From the NCBI RefSeq assembly GCF_963422545.1, contig NZ_OY730250.1, positions 89,080 to 153,079 on the forward strand: a stretch of 64,000 nt of DNA, given 5' to 3'. This DNA is from an uncultured Flavobacterium sp. Lineage in GTDB: Bacteria; Bacteroidota; Bacteroidia; Flavobacteriales; Flavobacteriaceae. The number at the start of each line of letters is the position of its first letter. Positions within the stretch are counted from its first letter, which is position 1. The notes beneath the pieces are model-generated. The model was not told the DNA's origin. It saw nothing but the letters and a program-made list of their open reading frames with translations, and searched no databases. This document shows positions 1 through 8,037 of the stretch, piece by piece. The translations under genes were made by a program, and so were the position numbers.

Positions 1-1
1 A

Positions 2-289
2 AGCATACAAACACTTTCTGCAGCATTTAAAACAAATAGTAAATATATTTCAAAAATTATTAATACGTATAAAGACAAAACATTTATTCAGTACATTAAT
101 GATTTACGAATTGAACATGCTATTGTTCTTCTAAAAAACAATCCAAAACTACAAAAATATACTATTCAAGCTCTTGCTTATGAATTTGGGTTTAATAATG
201 CCGAGTCATTTTCTACAGCATTTTTCAAAAAAACAGGTATTAAACCGTCCTATTTCATCAAAGAATTAGAAAAATTAGAAATTAATTAA
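2..289 (+). CDS. AraC-family transcriptional regulator, C-terminal part (cut by window start)
   Basis: The visible 95 residues are the DNA-binding end of an AraC/XylS regulator. They contain the paired helix-turn-helix pattern with the family's second-helix signature: an ALAYEFGFNNAESFSTAFFKK stretch, then a G-I-K-P-S-Y-F ending in place of the usual G.TP..YR. The start lies outside the window, so the sensor part cannot be described. It reads toward the lanthipeptide-like operon and ends about 140 bases before the precursor gene. A regulatory link to that operon is possible, but only from position. The family assignment is secure; the target is not known. Confidence 0.85.
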   Translation, partial: SIQTLSAAFKTNSKYISKIINTYKDKTFIQYINDLRIEHAIVLLKNNPKLQKYTIQALAYEFGFNNAESFSTAFFKKTGIKPSYFIKELEKLEIN

Positions 290-362
290 AGTAAATAAAA
301 TCAATAATTTACACTATTTAGAAAAACGGAATTCACGAATTCCGACAAGTAAAGGAAAGTGT

Positions 363-396
363 TTTGACTGAATAACTGAAAGAGAATATAAATTTG
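363..396 (+). promoter_or_regulatory. Bacteroidetes-type promoter for the precursor gene
   Basis: TTTG at 363-366 and TAAATTTG at 389-396 fit the Bacteroidetes -33 (TTTG/TTG) and -7 (TAnnTTTG) elements. The spacer is 22 bases, slightly longer than usual. The precursor ATG is 35 bases after the -7 box, which would give a short leader. An A-rich stretch with TAAAA precedes the ATG, as is common for Flavobacterium starts. Confidence 0.5.
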
Positions 397-430
397 CATT
401 TTATACAAACAAATAAAATTCAAAAAAGAC

Positions 431-595
431 ATGAAAAACAAAGAAAAAAAACCAAGCAAAAAATTTAATCTGGAAAAATTTGAAGTAGCAAAATTAAAGA
501 ACATGCGTGTGATTGTTGGTGGTAATGATGACCCGATCGATACTAATCATAAAGCTGGTGGTGGTTCTACTGGACAATGTGTTGCTAATGATTAA
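431..595 (+). CDS. Class I lanthipeptide-like precursor peptide (RiPP), 54 aa
   Basis: This small gene encodes a likely ribosomal natural-product precursor. The leader is lysine-rich and carries FNLEKF at residues 13-18, resembling the FNLD box that LanB dehydratases bind. It ends in V-I-V-G-G at 27-31, a double-glycine cleavage site typical of Bacteroidetes precursors. The predicted 23-residue core has Thr38, Ser46, Thr47 and a single Cys50. S-T-G-Q-C at 46-50 is a natural site for one lanthionine or methyllanthionine ring. A promoter lies just upstream, and a stem-loop separates the gene from the protease and dehydratase genes. The nearby split LanB supports the assignment. The final structure, and whether a ring forms at all, cannot be read from the sequence. 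Confidence 0.75.
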   Translation: MKNKEKKPSKKFNLEKFEVAKLKNMRVIVGGNDDPIDTNHKAGGGSTGQCVAND

Positions 596-600
596 AAAAA

Positions 601-639
601 ATTACCTCCATATAAGAGTTAATCTTTTATGGAGGTAAT
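601..639 (+). promoter_or_regulatory. Stem-loop between precursor and enzyme genes (attenuator or processing site)
   Basis: A perfect 12-bp inverted repeat (ATTACCTCCATA, 601-612, with its complement at 628-639) lies 5 bases after the precursor stop. The plus strand has no T run after it, so it is not a classical terminator in that direction. The A run before it would make it a terminator on the minus strand. Such hairpins after RiPP precursors commonly let the precursor be made in excess of the enzymes by partial termination or by stabilising the short mRNA. Confidence 0.6.
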
Positions 640-655
640 TAAATAAACCTCAAAA

Positions 656-2353
656 ATGAAAAACTTTTATATTTCTTCTTTTCTAATTATCATTCTTATA
701 GGATGCAGGTCCACCAATCAACCGAAGATTACTGTTCTACAGCCAACTCCTAAAACAGATGTTAATAATGCATGGTATCAAAAGGATTTTCAGCAAGATA
801 ACATCCCAGGTATATCTTTAGACAAGTGGTATTTTCAAAACAAAAAGAAACCAAAAAACAAAAATATAATTGTTGCCGTTATAGACACTCAAATTGATTT
901 AAACCACGAAGATTTACAAGGAGTAATCTGGACAAATTTAAAAGAGATTTCAAATAATAATATCGATGATGATAATAATGGTTATATCGATGATTGCAAC
1001 GGCTGGAGTTTTACCGGAACAAAAAGTGGGGCCTACGTGGTATGGAATAGATATGAATATGTTCGTATAGTACAGGAATGGGGCAAATTATTTAAAGACA
1101 AAACAGAATCGCAAATAGAACCTAAAGATTTATATAAATTTAAAGAATATCAAAGGGCATTAAAAACATTTGAGCAAAAAAATAAATACTACACCAATTG
1201 GCTGAAATCATTGAAACATACTGCCTTAATTTATCCTGTAGTAAAGGATACTTTAAAATATTTTTTTCCAAAAGAAGATTATACATATAAACAATTAGAC
1301 AGTATGTATAAAAAATGCAAGATAAATGATAAAAAATACCGCCAGATGAGGGATGATAATGATAAAGATCTTGGAGCACTAATTTTTTATATGATGACTT
1401 GTCTTCAGGTTGACCAAAATACTTTTGAAGATGTAAAAGATAAAGAAACGCAATTAGATTCTATTGTAAACAAAAATTTGAATTTAGAGTATAATGAACG
1501 TCTTTCTATTGGTGATAATCCGGCTATTTTAGAAAAAGGATATGGCAATAATAATGTTAGCAATACTATAAAAGGAATAAGAACTATTCAGGACCATAAC
1601 ACAATGGTATCTGGTGTTATTGCTGCAAACAGGACTAATAATAAAGGAATAAAAGGAATTGCAGAAAATGTAAAAATTATGCCTTTAAATATTTCTCCCT
1701 CTGGTGATGAACATGATAAAGATATAGTAATGGCGATACGTTATGCTGTTGATAATGGAGCGAAAATAATTAATATGTCTTTTGGAAAAGAGTTCTCAAT
1801 GCATAAAGATTGGGTAATAGATGCATTTAAATATGCTCAAGATCACAATATTCTTCTTGTGCATAGTGCCGGAAATAGTAATCAAAATATAGATGAAAAC
1901 AAAAATTATCCTAATGATCTTAATTATGATGATTCTATAGAAATATTTGACAATTTTATTAACGTGGGATCTACAACTCGAAAATTAGATAATACATTTG
2001 TGTCCGATTTTTCTAATTACGGTAAGCAAAATGTAGACTTATTTGCTCCCGGAGATGAGATTTATACTACTGGTGCAGGTAATATATATAAAACTGAATC
2101 AGGTACTTCTTTTTCGGCTCCTATGGTTTGTGGAGCAGCTTCATTAATTTGGTCTTATTACCCTAAACTTACAGCATCACAAGTTAAACAAATTATTATG
2201 GATTCTGGAACTTCTTATAACTTGGAAGTTATAGTGCCGGGAACGAAAGATACAAAAGTTCCTTTTTCTGAATTATCTAAATCAGGAAAAGTTTTAAATG
2301 TTTACAATGCAATGCAGCTTGCTGAAAAAGTGAATAAGATTAAAAAAATATAA
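656..2353 (+). CDS. S8 subtilisin-family serine protease, lipoprotein (candidate LanP-like protease)
   Basis: This is a 565-residue subtilase. A short hydrophobic signal ends in L-I-G-C at Cys17, so it should be a lipoprotein facing the periplasm or cell surface. The catalytic triad is Asp77 (V-I-D-T-Q), His314 (D-H-N-T-M-V-S-G) and Ser485 (S-G-T-S-F-S-A-P), with oxyanion Asn407 in S-A-G-N-S. About 235 residues separate the Asp and the His, far more than in plain subtilisins, so there is a large charged, helix-rich insertion at roughly 120-300. The His motif has Asn where most relatives have Gly. It lies between the precursor and the dehydratase genes and may remove the leader outside the cell, but a general protease role is equally compatible. 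Confidence 0.85.
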   Translation: MKNFYISSFLIIILIGCRSTNQPKITVLQPTPKTDVNNAWYQKDFQQDNIPGISLDKWYFQNKKKPKNKNIIVAVIDTQIDLNHEDLQGVIWTNLKEISNNNIDDDNNGYIDDCNGWSFTGTKSGAYVVWNRYEYVRIVQEWGKLFKDKTESQIEPKDLYKFKEYQRALKTFEQKNKYYTNWLKSLKHTALIYPVVKDTLKYFFPKEDYTYKQLDSMYKKCKINDKKYRQMRDDNDKDLGALIFYMMTCLQVDQNTFEDVKDKETQLDSIVNKNLNLEYNERLSIGDNPAILEKGYGNNNVSNTIKGIRTIQDHNTMVSGVIAANRTNNKGIKGIAENVKIMPLNISPSGDEHDKDIVMAIRYAVDNGAKIINMSFGKEFSMHKDWVIDAFKYAQDHNILLVHSAGNSNQNIDENKNYPNDLNYDDSIEIFDNFINVGSTTRKLDNTFVSDFSNYGKQNVDLFAPGDEIYTTGAGNIYKTESGTSFSAPMVCGAASLIWSYYPKLTASQVKQIIMDSGTSYNLEVIVPGTKDTKVPFSELSKSGKVLNVYNAMQLAEKVNKIKKI

Positions 2354-2376
2354 CAATCTTTTTAAGCCCCAATAAA

Positions 2377-4545
2377 TTGAAGAAAAATATAGCATTTTTA
2401 GCCCTTAGTCTCTCTGGAATCATGTCGGCTCAATCACCCATTTTGGCTCCATCGATTCCAAAAACAGATGTATATCATGGAATTGAAATTGTCGATGATT
2501 ACAGAAATTTAGAAAATTTAAAAGATCCTGATGTTATTAAATGGATGGAAATCGAGACTAAGTATTCTGAATCAATCTTGAAAAATATTCCTAAAAGAAA
2601 TGATTTACTGCAGAGAATGTTAAACATAGATAAGAAGTCTGAATTTATTTATGGTGCTATAAATATAACTACAGATGATGGATATTTTTATAACAAAATG
2701 CGTAGTGGCGATAACTATCGAAAACTGTATTATAAAAAAGGCCTTAATGGTAGAGAACAATTACTTTTTGATCCCGGGAATTTTAAACCTGAAAGCAAAA
2801 AAAAATATGTAATAAGTTATTATAAACCTGCTACAGACGGCTCTAAAGTTGTTATTGCACTTACCGAAGGAGGAAAAGAAATTGCCGAAGTTATTATTTA
2901 TGATGTCCTGAAAAACAAAATGCTACCGGAAATCATCACCAATACCTGGCCAAGCGGAATAGGTGGTATAAGCTGGTTACCTGACAATTCGGGGATTGTT
3001 TTTGTTCATATTCCAAATATTGACTCGAAATCCAGTGATTTTATTATGAACACACAATCTGTTGTTTATAAAATTGGAAGTAATCCTAATACAATAAAAG
3101 ATATTTTTTCAAAAGCAAAAAACCCGGAATTAAAACTAAATAAAGAAGATTTTCCTGTTGTTAAAATCCGTCAAAAATTCAACAATTATATCTTTGGCCG
3201 TATTGGCGGAGTTTCTTCCTATCAGGATAATTATTACGCAAAGGTGACTGATATTTATAAGGATGACATAATTTGGAAACCTTTTTATAAAAAAGAAGAT
3301 AAAATTCAAACTTCTATAATCAACGGAAATGATATCATATTTGTTTCTGAGAAAAATAACAAAAGTCAATTCTATAAAACATCACTTATATCTCCTAATT
3401 TTTCAGAAGCAGAAGTTTTAATTCCGCAAATAAAAGATGAAATAATAGATGATGTTGTAAAAACAAAAGACGGACTTTTCTTTACAACAGTAAAAAATGG
3501 AGTCGTTGCAAATTTTTACTTTTATAACGGACGAGATTATAAAAAAATTAAATTACCAACACCTTCCGGTAAGATTTACATGCAAACAATAAGTGAAGAT
3601 GTATCTGATATCTGGATTTCTTGTTCCGGGTGGACTCAGGATAGAAAAAGATACAAGTACGATATTAAAACTGATACCTTAAAACCTGAAGATTTTCGTG
3701 ATGAGCCAGATTATCCAGAATATAAAGATATAGTTGTAGAAGAAATAGAAATAAAAACACATGATGGATTAGATTTACCACTAACAATTATTTATAAAAA
3801 AGGATTGAATAAAAATGGTAAAAACAGAGTAATCATGGATGGATACGGCTCCTATGGCGACTCTAATGAGGCTTATTTTAATCCATATAGTTTGTTGTGG
3901 GTTGCAGATGGAGGTATTTTGGCATATGCACATGTTAGAGGTGGTGGAGAAAAAGGTGATCAATGGCATAAAGGAGGTTTTAAGGAAACAAAGCCAAATA
4001 CATGGAAAGATTTTATTACGAGTGCCGAATATTTAATTAAGGAAAAATATACTTCTTCTGAATATTTAGGAGTAGAAGGTGCAAGTGCAGGTGGTATCTT
4101 GATAGGCAGAGCTATTACAGAAAGACCTGATTTATTTAAAGCAGCAGTTATTAATGTAGGATCATTAAATATGGTACGTTCTGAAATAGCACCTAACGGA
4201 CCAAATAACGTAAAAGAATTTGGAACTGTTGCAAACAAAGAAGAGTTTAAAGCACTACTTGAAATGGATGCTTTTCATCATATAAAAAAAGGAATCAAAT
4301 ATCCCGCAACTTTGATTACTACTGGCATGAATGATCCACGTGTAACAGCTTGGGAACCTGCAAAATTTGCAGCCAAACTTCAAGCTAATAACTCAGGTAA
4401 TAATCCTACACTCTTAAATGTAGATCAGGAAAGTGGTCATGGTGGAGATGTATCTTCTGATAAATTGTATGATAAACTTGCTGATTCTTATGCATTTTTT
4501 TATTGGCAACTAGGACATCCTGATTATAGTATAAAGAAGAAATAA
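2377..4545 (+). CDS. Prolyl oligopeptidase family (S9A) serine peptidase, exported
   Basis: This 722-residue protein has a cleavable signal peptide (MKKNIAFLALSLSGIMSAQS) and the normal S9A layout: an N-terminal beta-propeller, then an alpha/beta-hydrolase catalytic domain. The triad is Ser570 in G-A-S-A-G-G, Asp653 in M-N-D-P-R-V and His688 in G-H-G-G-D. The start is TTG, because no ATG lies in frame close to the signal peptide. Its stop overlaps the next ATG by one base, so it is translationally coupled to the dehydratase gene. In a RiPP operon a proline-specific oligopeptidase could trim the leader or the product, and the predicted core does contain Pro35. That role is inferred from position. 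Confidence 0.88.
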   Translation: MKKNIAFLALSLSGIMSAQSPILAPSIPKTDVYHGIEIVDDYRNLENLKDPDVIKWMEIETKYSESILKNIPKRNDLLQRMLNIDKKSEFIYGAINITTDDGYFYNKMRSGDNYRKLYYKKGLNGREQLLFDPGNFKPESKKKYVISYYKPATDGSKVVIALTEGGKEIAEVIIYDVLKNKMLPEIITNTWPSGIGGISWLPDNSGIVFVHIPNIDSKSSDFIMNTQSVVYKIGSNPNTIKDIFSKAKNPELKLNKEDFPVVKIRQKFNNYIFGRIGGVSSYQDNYYAKVTDIYKDDIIWKPFYKKEDKIQTSIINGNDIIFVSEKNNKSQFYKTSLISPNFSEAEVLIPQIKDEIIDDVVKTKDGLFFTTVKNGVVANFYFYNGRDYKKIKLPTPSGKIYMQTISEDVSDIWISCSGWTQDRKRYKYDIKTDTLKPEDFRDEPDYPEYKDIVVEEIEIKTHDGLDLPLTIIYKKGLNKNGKNRVIMDGYGSYGDSNEAYFNPYSLLWVADGGILAYAHVRGGGEKGDQWHKGGFKETKPNTWKDFITSAEYLIKEKYTSSEYLGVEGASAGGILIGRAITERPDLFKAAVINVGSLNMVRSEIAPNGPNNVKEFGTVANKEEFKALLEMDAFHHIKKGIKYPATLITTGMNDPRVTAWEPAKFAAKLQANNSGNNPTLLNVDQESGHGGDVSSDKLYDKLADSYAFFYWQLGHPDYSIKKK

Positions 4546-6746
4546 TGCAAACATTTAAAATTCAGCATTTTTCAGAGTATGTTTTACGAACACCTTTATT
4601 TCCGATATCCCTTTATTTAGATTTTTCAAAAAATTACGCTCAGGAAAAGGCAATTACTATATACAAAAAACCTTTAATTAAAGAAGCTCTTAACCTGACT
4701 TCACCAGAACTCGTTCAGGAGCTTGATAAATGGGTGGATAACTATATTTGTTCCTTTGATGAAAAGAAACCAAATGTAGAATTTACTTTCCTCAAATACA
4801 TTGCAAGAATGTCTTCGAGGTGTACTCCTTTTGGGTTGTTTGCCGGATGTTCTGTTGGGAAAATAGATACTGAAACTAATATAGTCTTAGATTTTCCTGA
4901 AAAGCACAAACGGTTTACTCAGTTTGATATGCAATTCTGGGTAGCGTTACTTCAAAATATTGCTAAACGAAAAACAGCAATTTTTCACTTAAAATATTTT
5001 CCTAATTCTTCTATTTATGAATTTGGTGGTTTTTACAGATATATCGAATACAAATACATAAAAACAAAGCGCGAACATAGTATAACATCCTTACGAAAAT
5101 CTGACGCATTAAAAGATATAATGCTCAAAGCAAAATCAGGATTAACCGTAAACGAAATAGTTTCTGTTTTAGCAGACAATGATTCTGAAAAAGAAGAAGC
5201 TCTTGAGTTTATTATCCACCTTATAGACTTCCAGTTTTTAGTAAGCGAAATAGATGCTGCTGTAACTGGCAATAATGAATTTGACAGGGTTTTATCCATT
5301 TTAAAAAATATTCCAGATCTAAAAAAAGAATATCAATTTATAGAAAACTTAAATAAACAAATTTTAGATTTAGATACTTCTTTAATTCCAACAGAAAACC
5401 AATACAGAAAAATCAAAGAAAACATTCTGAAAGAAGGATTTGAATATGATGAAAAATATCTTTTTCAAACCGATTTAACTACAACTACCAGAGCAAATAG
5501 TTTAAATGCAACTATTGCAAAAAAAGGAACTAAGGGTCTCTATTTTTTAAATGGTATACAACCTAAAAAAGAATCTAATAATCTTAAGGCATTTATTAAA
5601 GCATTCTCTAAAAGGTATGAATCACAAGAAATGCCGCTTATGGCTATTTTAGATACAGAATCAGGATTAGGTTATCCAGTAAATCATGAGATGAATGATT
5701 TGCACGAAATACTGGAAGATTTTTCTTTTAAAGAGAAAAAAAATAAAAACGAAAACCAAACTTGGACTTCCTATGATTCAATTTTAGAAAAAAAACTTCA
5801 GGAATGTCTTTCAAAAAATCAAGGAAAAATAGAATTATCGGAAAGTGATTTTCCTGATTTTGATGCTAGTTTTGATCATGCTCCAGTCACATTTTCAGCA
5901 CTAATTGAAATTTACAATAATGAAAAGTTAGTAATTGAATCTTCAGGAAATATAAGCGCAGCAAAATTTTTGGGGAGATTTTGCAATGGAAATCCTGAGA
6001 TTCATAAGCTAACCAAAGAAATTATTCAAAAAGAACAAAACTATCATCATGATAAAATTTTAGCCGAAATTGTTCATATTCCACAATCCCGAACGGGAAA
6101 TATTTTGCGAAGACCTGTTTTAAGAAATTATGAAATTGCATATTTAGCAAATTCAGGTGTTGATAAGGGAAATTTAATTGATTTGAATGATTTATTTGTG
6201 TCTGTCAGAAACGATAAAATTATATTGCGTTCTAAAAAACTCGATAAAGAAGTCATTCCTTGCCTGTCAAACGCTCACAACTTTTATAACAATTCATTAC
6301 CTGTATATCATTTTTTATGCGATTTACAGGCACAAAATACAAAGCCAATATTTAGTTTTAATTGGGGAATTTTAGAATCACATTATAACTATTTCCCAAG
6401 AGTAGAATACAAAGAAATTATACTCTCTAAAGCCAAATGGATTATTTCTAAAAAAGATATGACACCGTTTTTTAAACTAAGCGGCAAAAGTTTGTTTGAA
6501 GTATTCTCAAATTGGAGAATAAATAAAAACATTCCTTGTCTCGTTAATTGGGTTAATTCTGACAACACTTTACTATTAGATTTTCAAACAGAAATTGGAA
6601 TTCAATTGTTTTTAAAGTCGGCTCAAAATAAAGACAAAATAATTTTAGAAGAATTTCTATTTACTGAAGAATCTATTGTGAAAAACAGTACGGGAGAAGG
6701 TTTTAGCAATCAATTTATAATATCATTTTTTAAAGAGCAGTCATAA
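4545..6746 (+). CDS. lanB: LanB-type lantibiotic dehydratase, glutamylation (N-terminal) protein
   Basis: This 733-residue protein matches the glutamylation part of class I lanthipeptide dehydratases. These use glutamyl-tRNA to glutamylate Ser/Thr of the precursor before elimination. The diagnostic S-S-R-C-T-P-F-G-L-F-A-G-C block is at residues 90-102. R-T-G-N-I-L-R-R-P (starting at 6072) is another conserved basic patch. The length fits the isolated first module of a split LanB, because the elimination domain is encoded by the next gene. The gene overlaps its neighbours on both sides by one base (taATG), so all three should be made together. It is expected to be cytoplasmic and to bind the FNLE box of the small precursor upstream. 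Confidence 0.9.
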   Translation: MQTFKIQHFSEYVLRTPLFPISLYLDFSKNYAQEKAITIYKKPLIKEALNLTSPELVQELDKWVDNYICSFDEKKPNVEFTFLKYIARMSSRCTPFGLFAGCSVGKIDTETNIVLDFPEKHKRFTQFDMQFWVALLQNIAKRKTAIFHLKYFPNSSIYEFGGFYRYIEYKYIKTKREHSITSLRKSDALKDIMLKAKSGLTVNEIVSVLADNDSEKEEALEFIIHLIDFQFLVSEIDAAVTGNNEFDRVLSILKNIPDLKKEYQFIENLNKQILDLDTSLIPTENQYRKIKENILKEGFEYDEKYLFQTDLTTTTRANSLNATIAKKGTKGLYFLNGIQPKKESNNLKAFIKAFSKRYESQEMPLMAILDTESGLGYPVNHEMNDLHEILEDFSFKEKKNKNENQTWTSYDSILEKKLQECLSKNQGKIELSESDFPDFDASFDHAPVTFSALIEIYNNEKLVIESSGNISAAKFLGRFCNGNPEIHKLTKEIIQKEQNYHHDKILAEIVHIPQSRTGNILRRPVLRNYEIAYLANSGVDKGNLIDLNDLFVSVRNDKIILRSKKLDKEVIPCLSNAHNFYNNSLPVYHFLCDLQAQNTKPIFSFNWGILESHYNYFPRVEYKEIILSKAKWIISKKDMTPFFKLSGKSLFEVFSNWRINKNIPCLVNWVNSDNTLLLDFQTEIGIQLFLKSAQNKDKIILEEFLFTEESIVKNSTGEGFSNQFIISFFKEQS

Positions 6747-7594
6747 TGCAAAGAAATTTTTGTTTAGGAAGTGAGTGGCTGTATTATAAAATTTATACTG
6801 GAGTTCAAACAACAGATCTTACTTTACTTGAAAAATTGTATCCTGTTATTTTACAATTAAAAAAAAGAAAAATCATCCAAAAATGGTTCTTCATTCGATA
6901 CAAGGATAATGATACACATTTTAGAATTCGGTTTTTAATAGAAAACAAAAAGGATTTATCAAAAGTGATTAATATGCTATGTCCTGTTATAAATGATTTA
7001 CTTCAGGAAAATTTAGCATGGAAAATTCAAACAGATACTTATAAAAGAGAACTGGAAAGATATGGTGAAACCACTATCGAAAATTCTGAATTTTTGTTTT
7101 GGAAAGATAGCGAAATGATGATTCAATATCTTTCGCTAAAAAAAACATTCCCTAAAAAAGAAATGGCTCTTTTATTTAGTTTTTGCTCAATCGATTCTTT
7201 TTTAAACTCATTTTCTTTATCCAATTTAGAGAAGTACAACTTAATAAACAGTTTGCAACATTCTTTTAAGGAAGAATTTGAGGCTGATAAAATATTAAAA
7301 AAAGAGCTTGATAAAAAATACAGAGAACTATCTAACGAATTAAAATGTTTTTTAACGGGAGAAACCAAAAAAGATTTTCCTGATTTTTTCGAAATCATTG
7401 AAGAAAAACAAAATCAAATCGCAGAAAAAATATTAGAAACAAAAAACGTAATTCAAATCTCTATTTACGATTTTTTAGCAAGTCATATCCATATGATGAT
7501 TAACCGACAATATACTTCTAAGCAAAGAATGTATGAGCTAATTATTTATGATCATTTATACCGATATTATAAAACTATAAATTATAAAAGATAA
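6746..7594 (+). CDS. LanB elimination-domain protein (thiopeptide-type bacteriocin biosynthesis family)
   Basis: This 282-residue protein corresponds to the SpaB C-terminal-like domain that removes glutamate from glutamylated Ser/Thr to give dehydroalanine and dehydrobutyrine. Family features include W-F-F-I-R-Y-K-D near residue 50, D-T-H-F-R-I-R-F near 57-66, and the C-terminal S-H-I-H-M-M-I-N-R block. It overlaps the preceding gene by one base, giving a split dehydratase like those of thiopeptide and goadsporin systems. It is the last gene of the operon. No LanC zinc-dependent cyclase or ABC exporter follows, so cyclisation and export functions must be elsewhere or absent. Confidence 0.88.
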   Translation: MQRNFCLGSEWLYYKIYTGVQTTDLTLLEKLYPVILQLKKRKIIQKWFFIRYKDNDTHFRIRFLIENKKDLSKVINMLCPVINDLLQENLAWKIQTDTYKRELERYGETTIENSEFLFWKDSEMMIQYLSLKKTFPKKEMALLFSFCSIDSFLNSFSLSNLEKYNLINSLQHSFKEEFEADKILKKELDKKYRELSNELKCFLTGETKKDFPDFFEIIEEKQNQIAEKILETKNVIQISIYDFLASHIHMMINRQYTSKQRMYELIIYDHLYRYYKTINYKR

Positions 7595-7706
7595 TATAAT
7601 TTTACAATTCTTAATATTAAAAAATAAATTCTCTTTAAATTAATAGTATAACGGTGAAATTTTAAAGTTTATTCTCCATTTACTCTTTTTAAATCATCCA
7701 TAAAAT

Positions 7707-7734
7707 GGTTCGAAAATTGTCCCGTTAGGGCTAC
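7707..7734 (+). other. tRNA 3'-end-like fragment
   Basis: GGTTCGA, then GTCCCGTT and GGCTAC, resembles the T-loop and acceptor end of a tRNA. A terminator hairpin follows at once, as after real tRNA genes. No cloverleaf can be built upstream. A related fragment occurs at 23428-23450. Such tails are common relics of integration at tRNA genes, but this one is degenerate. Confidence 0.3.
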
Positions 7735-7738
7735 AAAG

Positions 7739-7775
7739 AAAAAGCTTCAAATTTCTCTGAAGCTTTTTTGTTTTA
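7739..7775. terminator. Bidirectional rho-independent terminator
   Basis: AAAAAGCTTCA at 7739-7749 pairs with TGAAGCTTTTT at 7758-7768, with an 8-base loop and a T run. The A run on the other side makes it work in both directions. It can end both the lanthipeptide-like operon and the converging minus-strand operon. Confidence 0.75.
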
Positions 7776-8037
7776 TATGTCAATTGATTTTCTTTGAGGG
7801 CACAGATTGTATATCTACATTTAGGGATTGTTGTTCCTCCGAAGTTAAAAATTGGCTTATTTTTCAATAAACATTTAGCTCTTTTTTCTACATAACATAT
7901 TAAGTTAAACAACTTAAATGTGTGAAAATTCTACTCCAAGTAAAACAACATATTGAAAAATAAATATGTTAATAAACATATAAGTCAGAGATTTCCATTC
8001 AAACTAACTTTATCATTATTAACTAAACAATAATTTT

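Larger units (their letters stand above)
7595..8037. other. Intergenic, 443 bp: converging operon ends
   Basis: This AT-rich gap lies between the plus-strand lanthipeptide-like operon and the minus-strand four-gene operon. It holds a tRNA-3'-tail-like stretch and a strong hairpin (both listed separately). I see no credible gene in the rest. Confidence 0.7.

Noticed and set aside
7707..7734. A functional tRNA gene
   Set aside because: No acceptor, D or anticodon arm can be folded upstream, so only a tail-like fragment is listed.
7694..7912. Minus-strand open frame of 72 codons after the lanthipeptide-like operon
   Set aside because: It runs through the terminator hairpin and the tRNA-like tail, has no homology that I recognise and no coding pattern.
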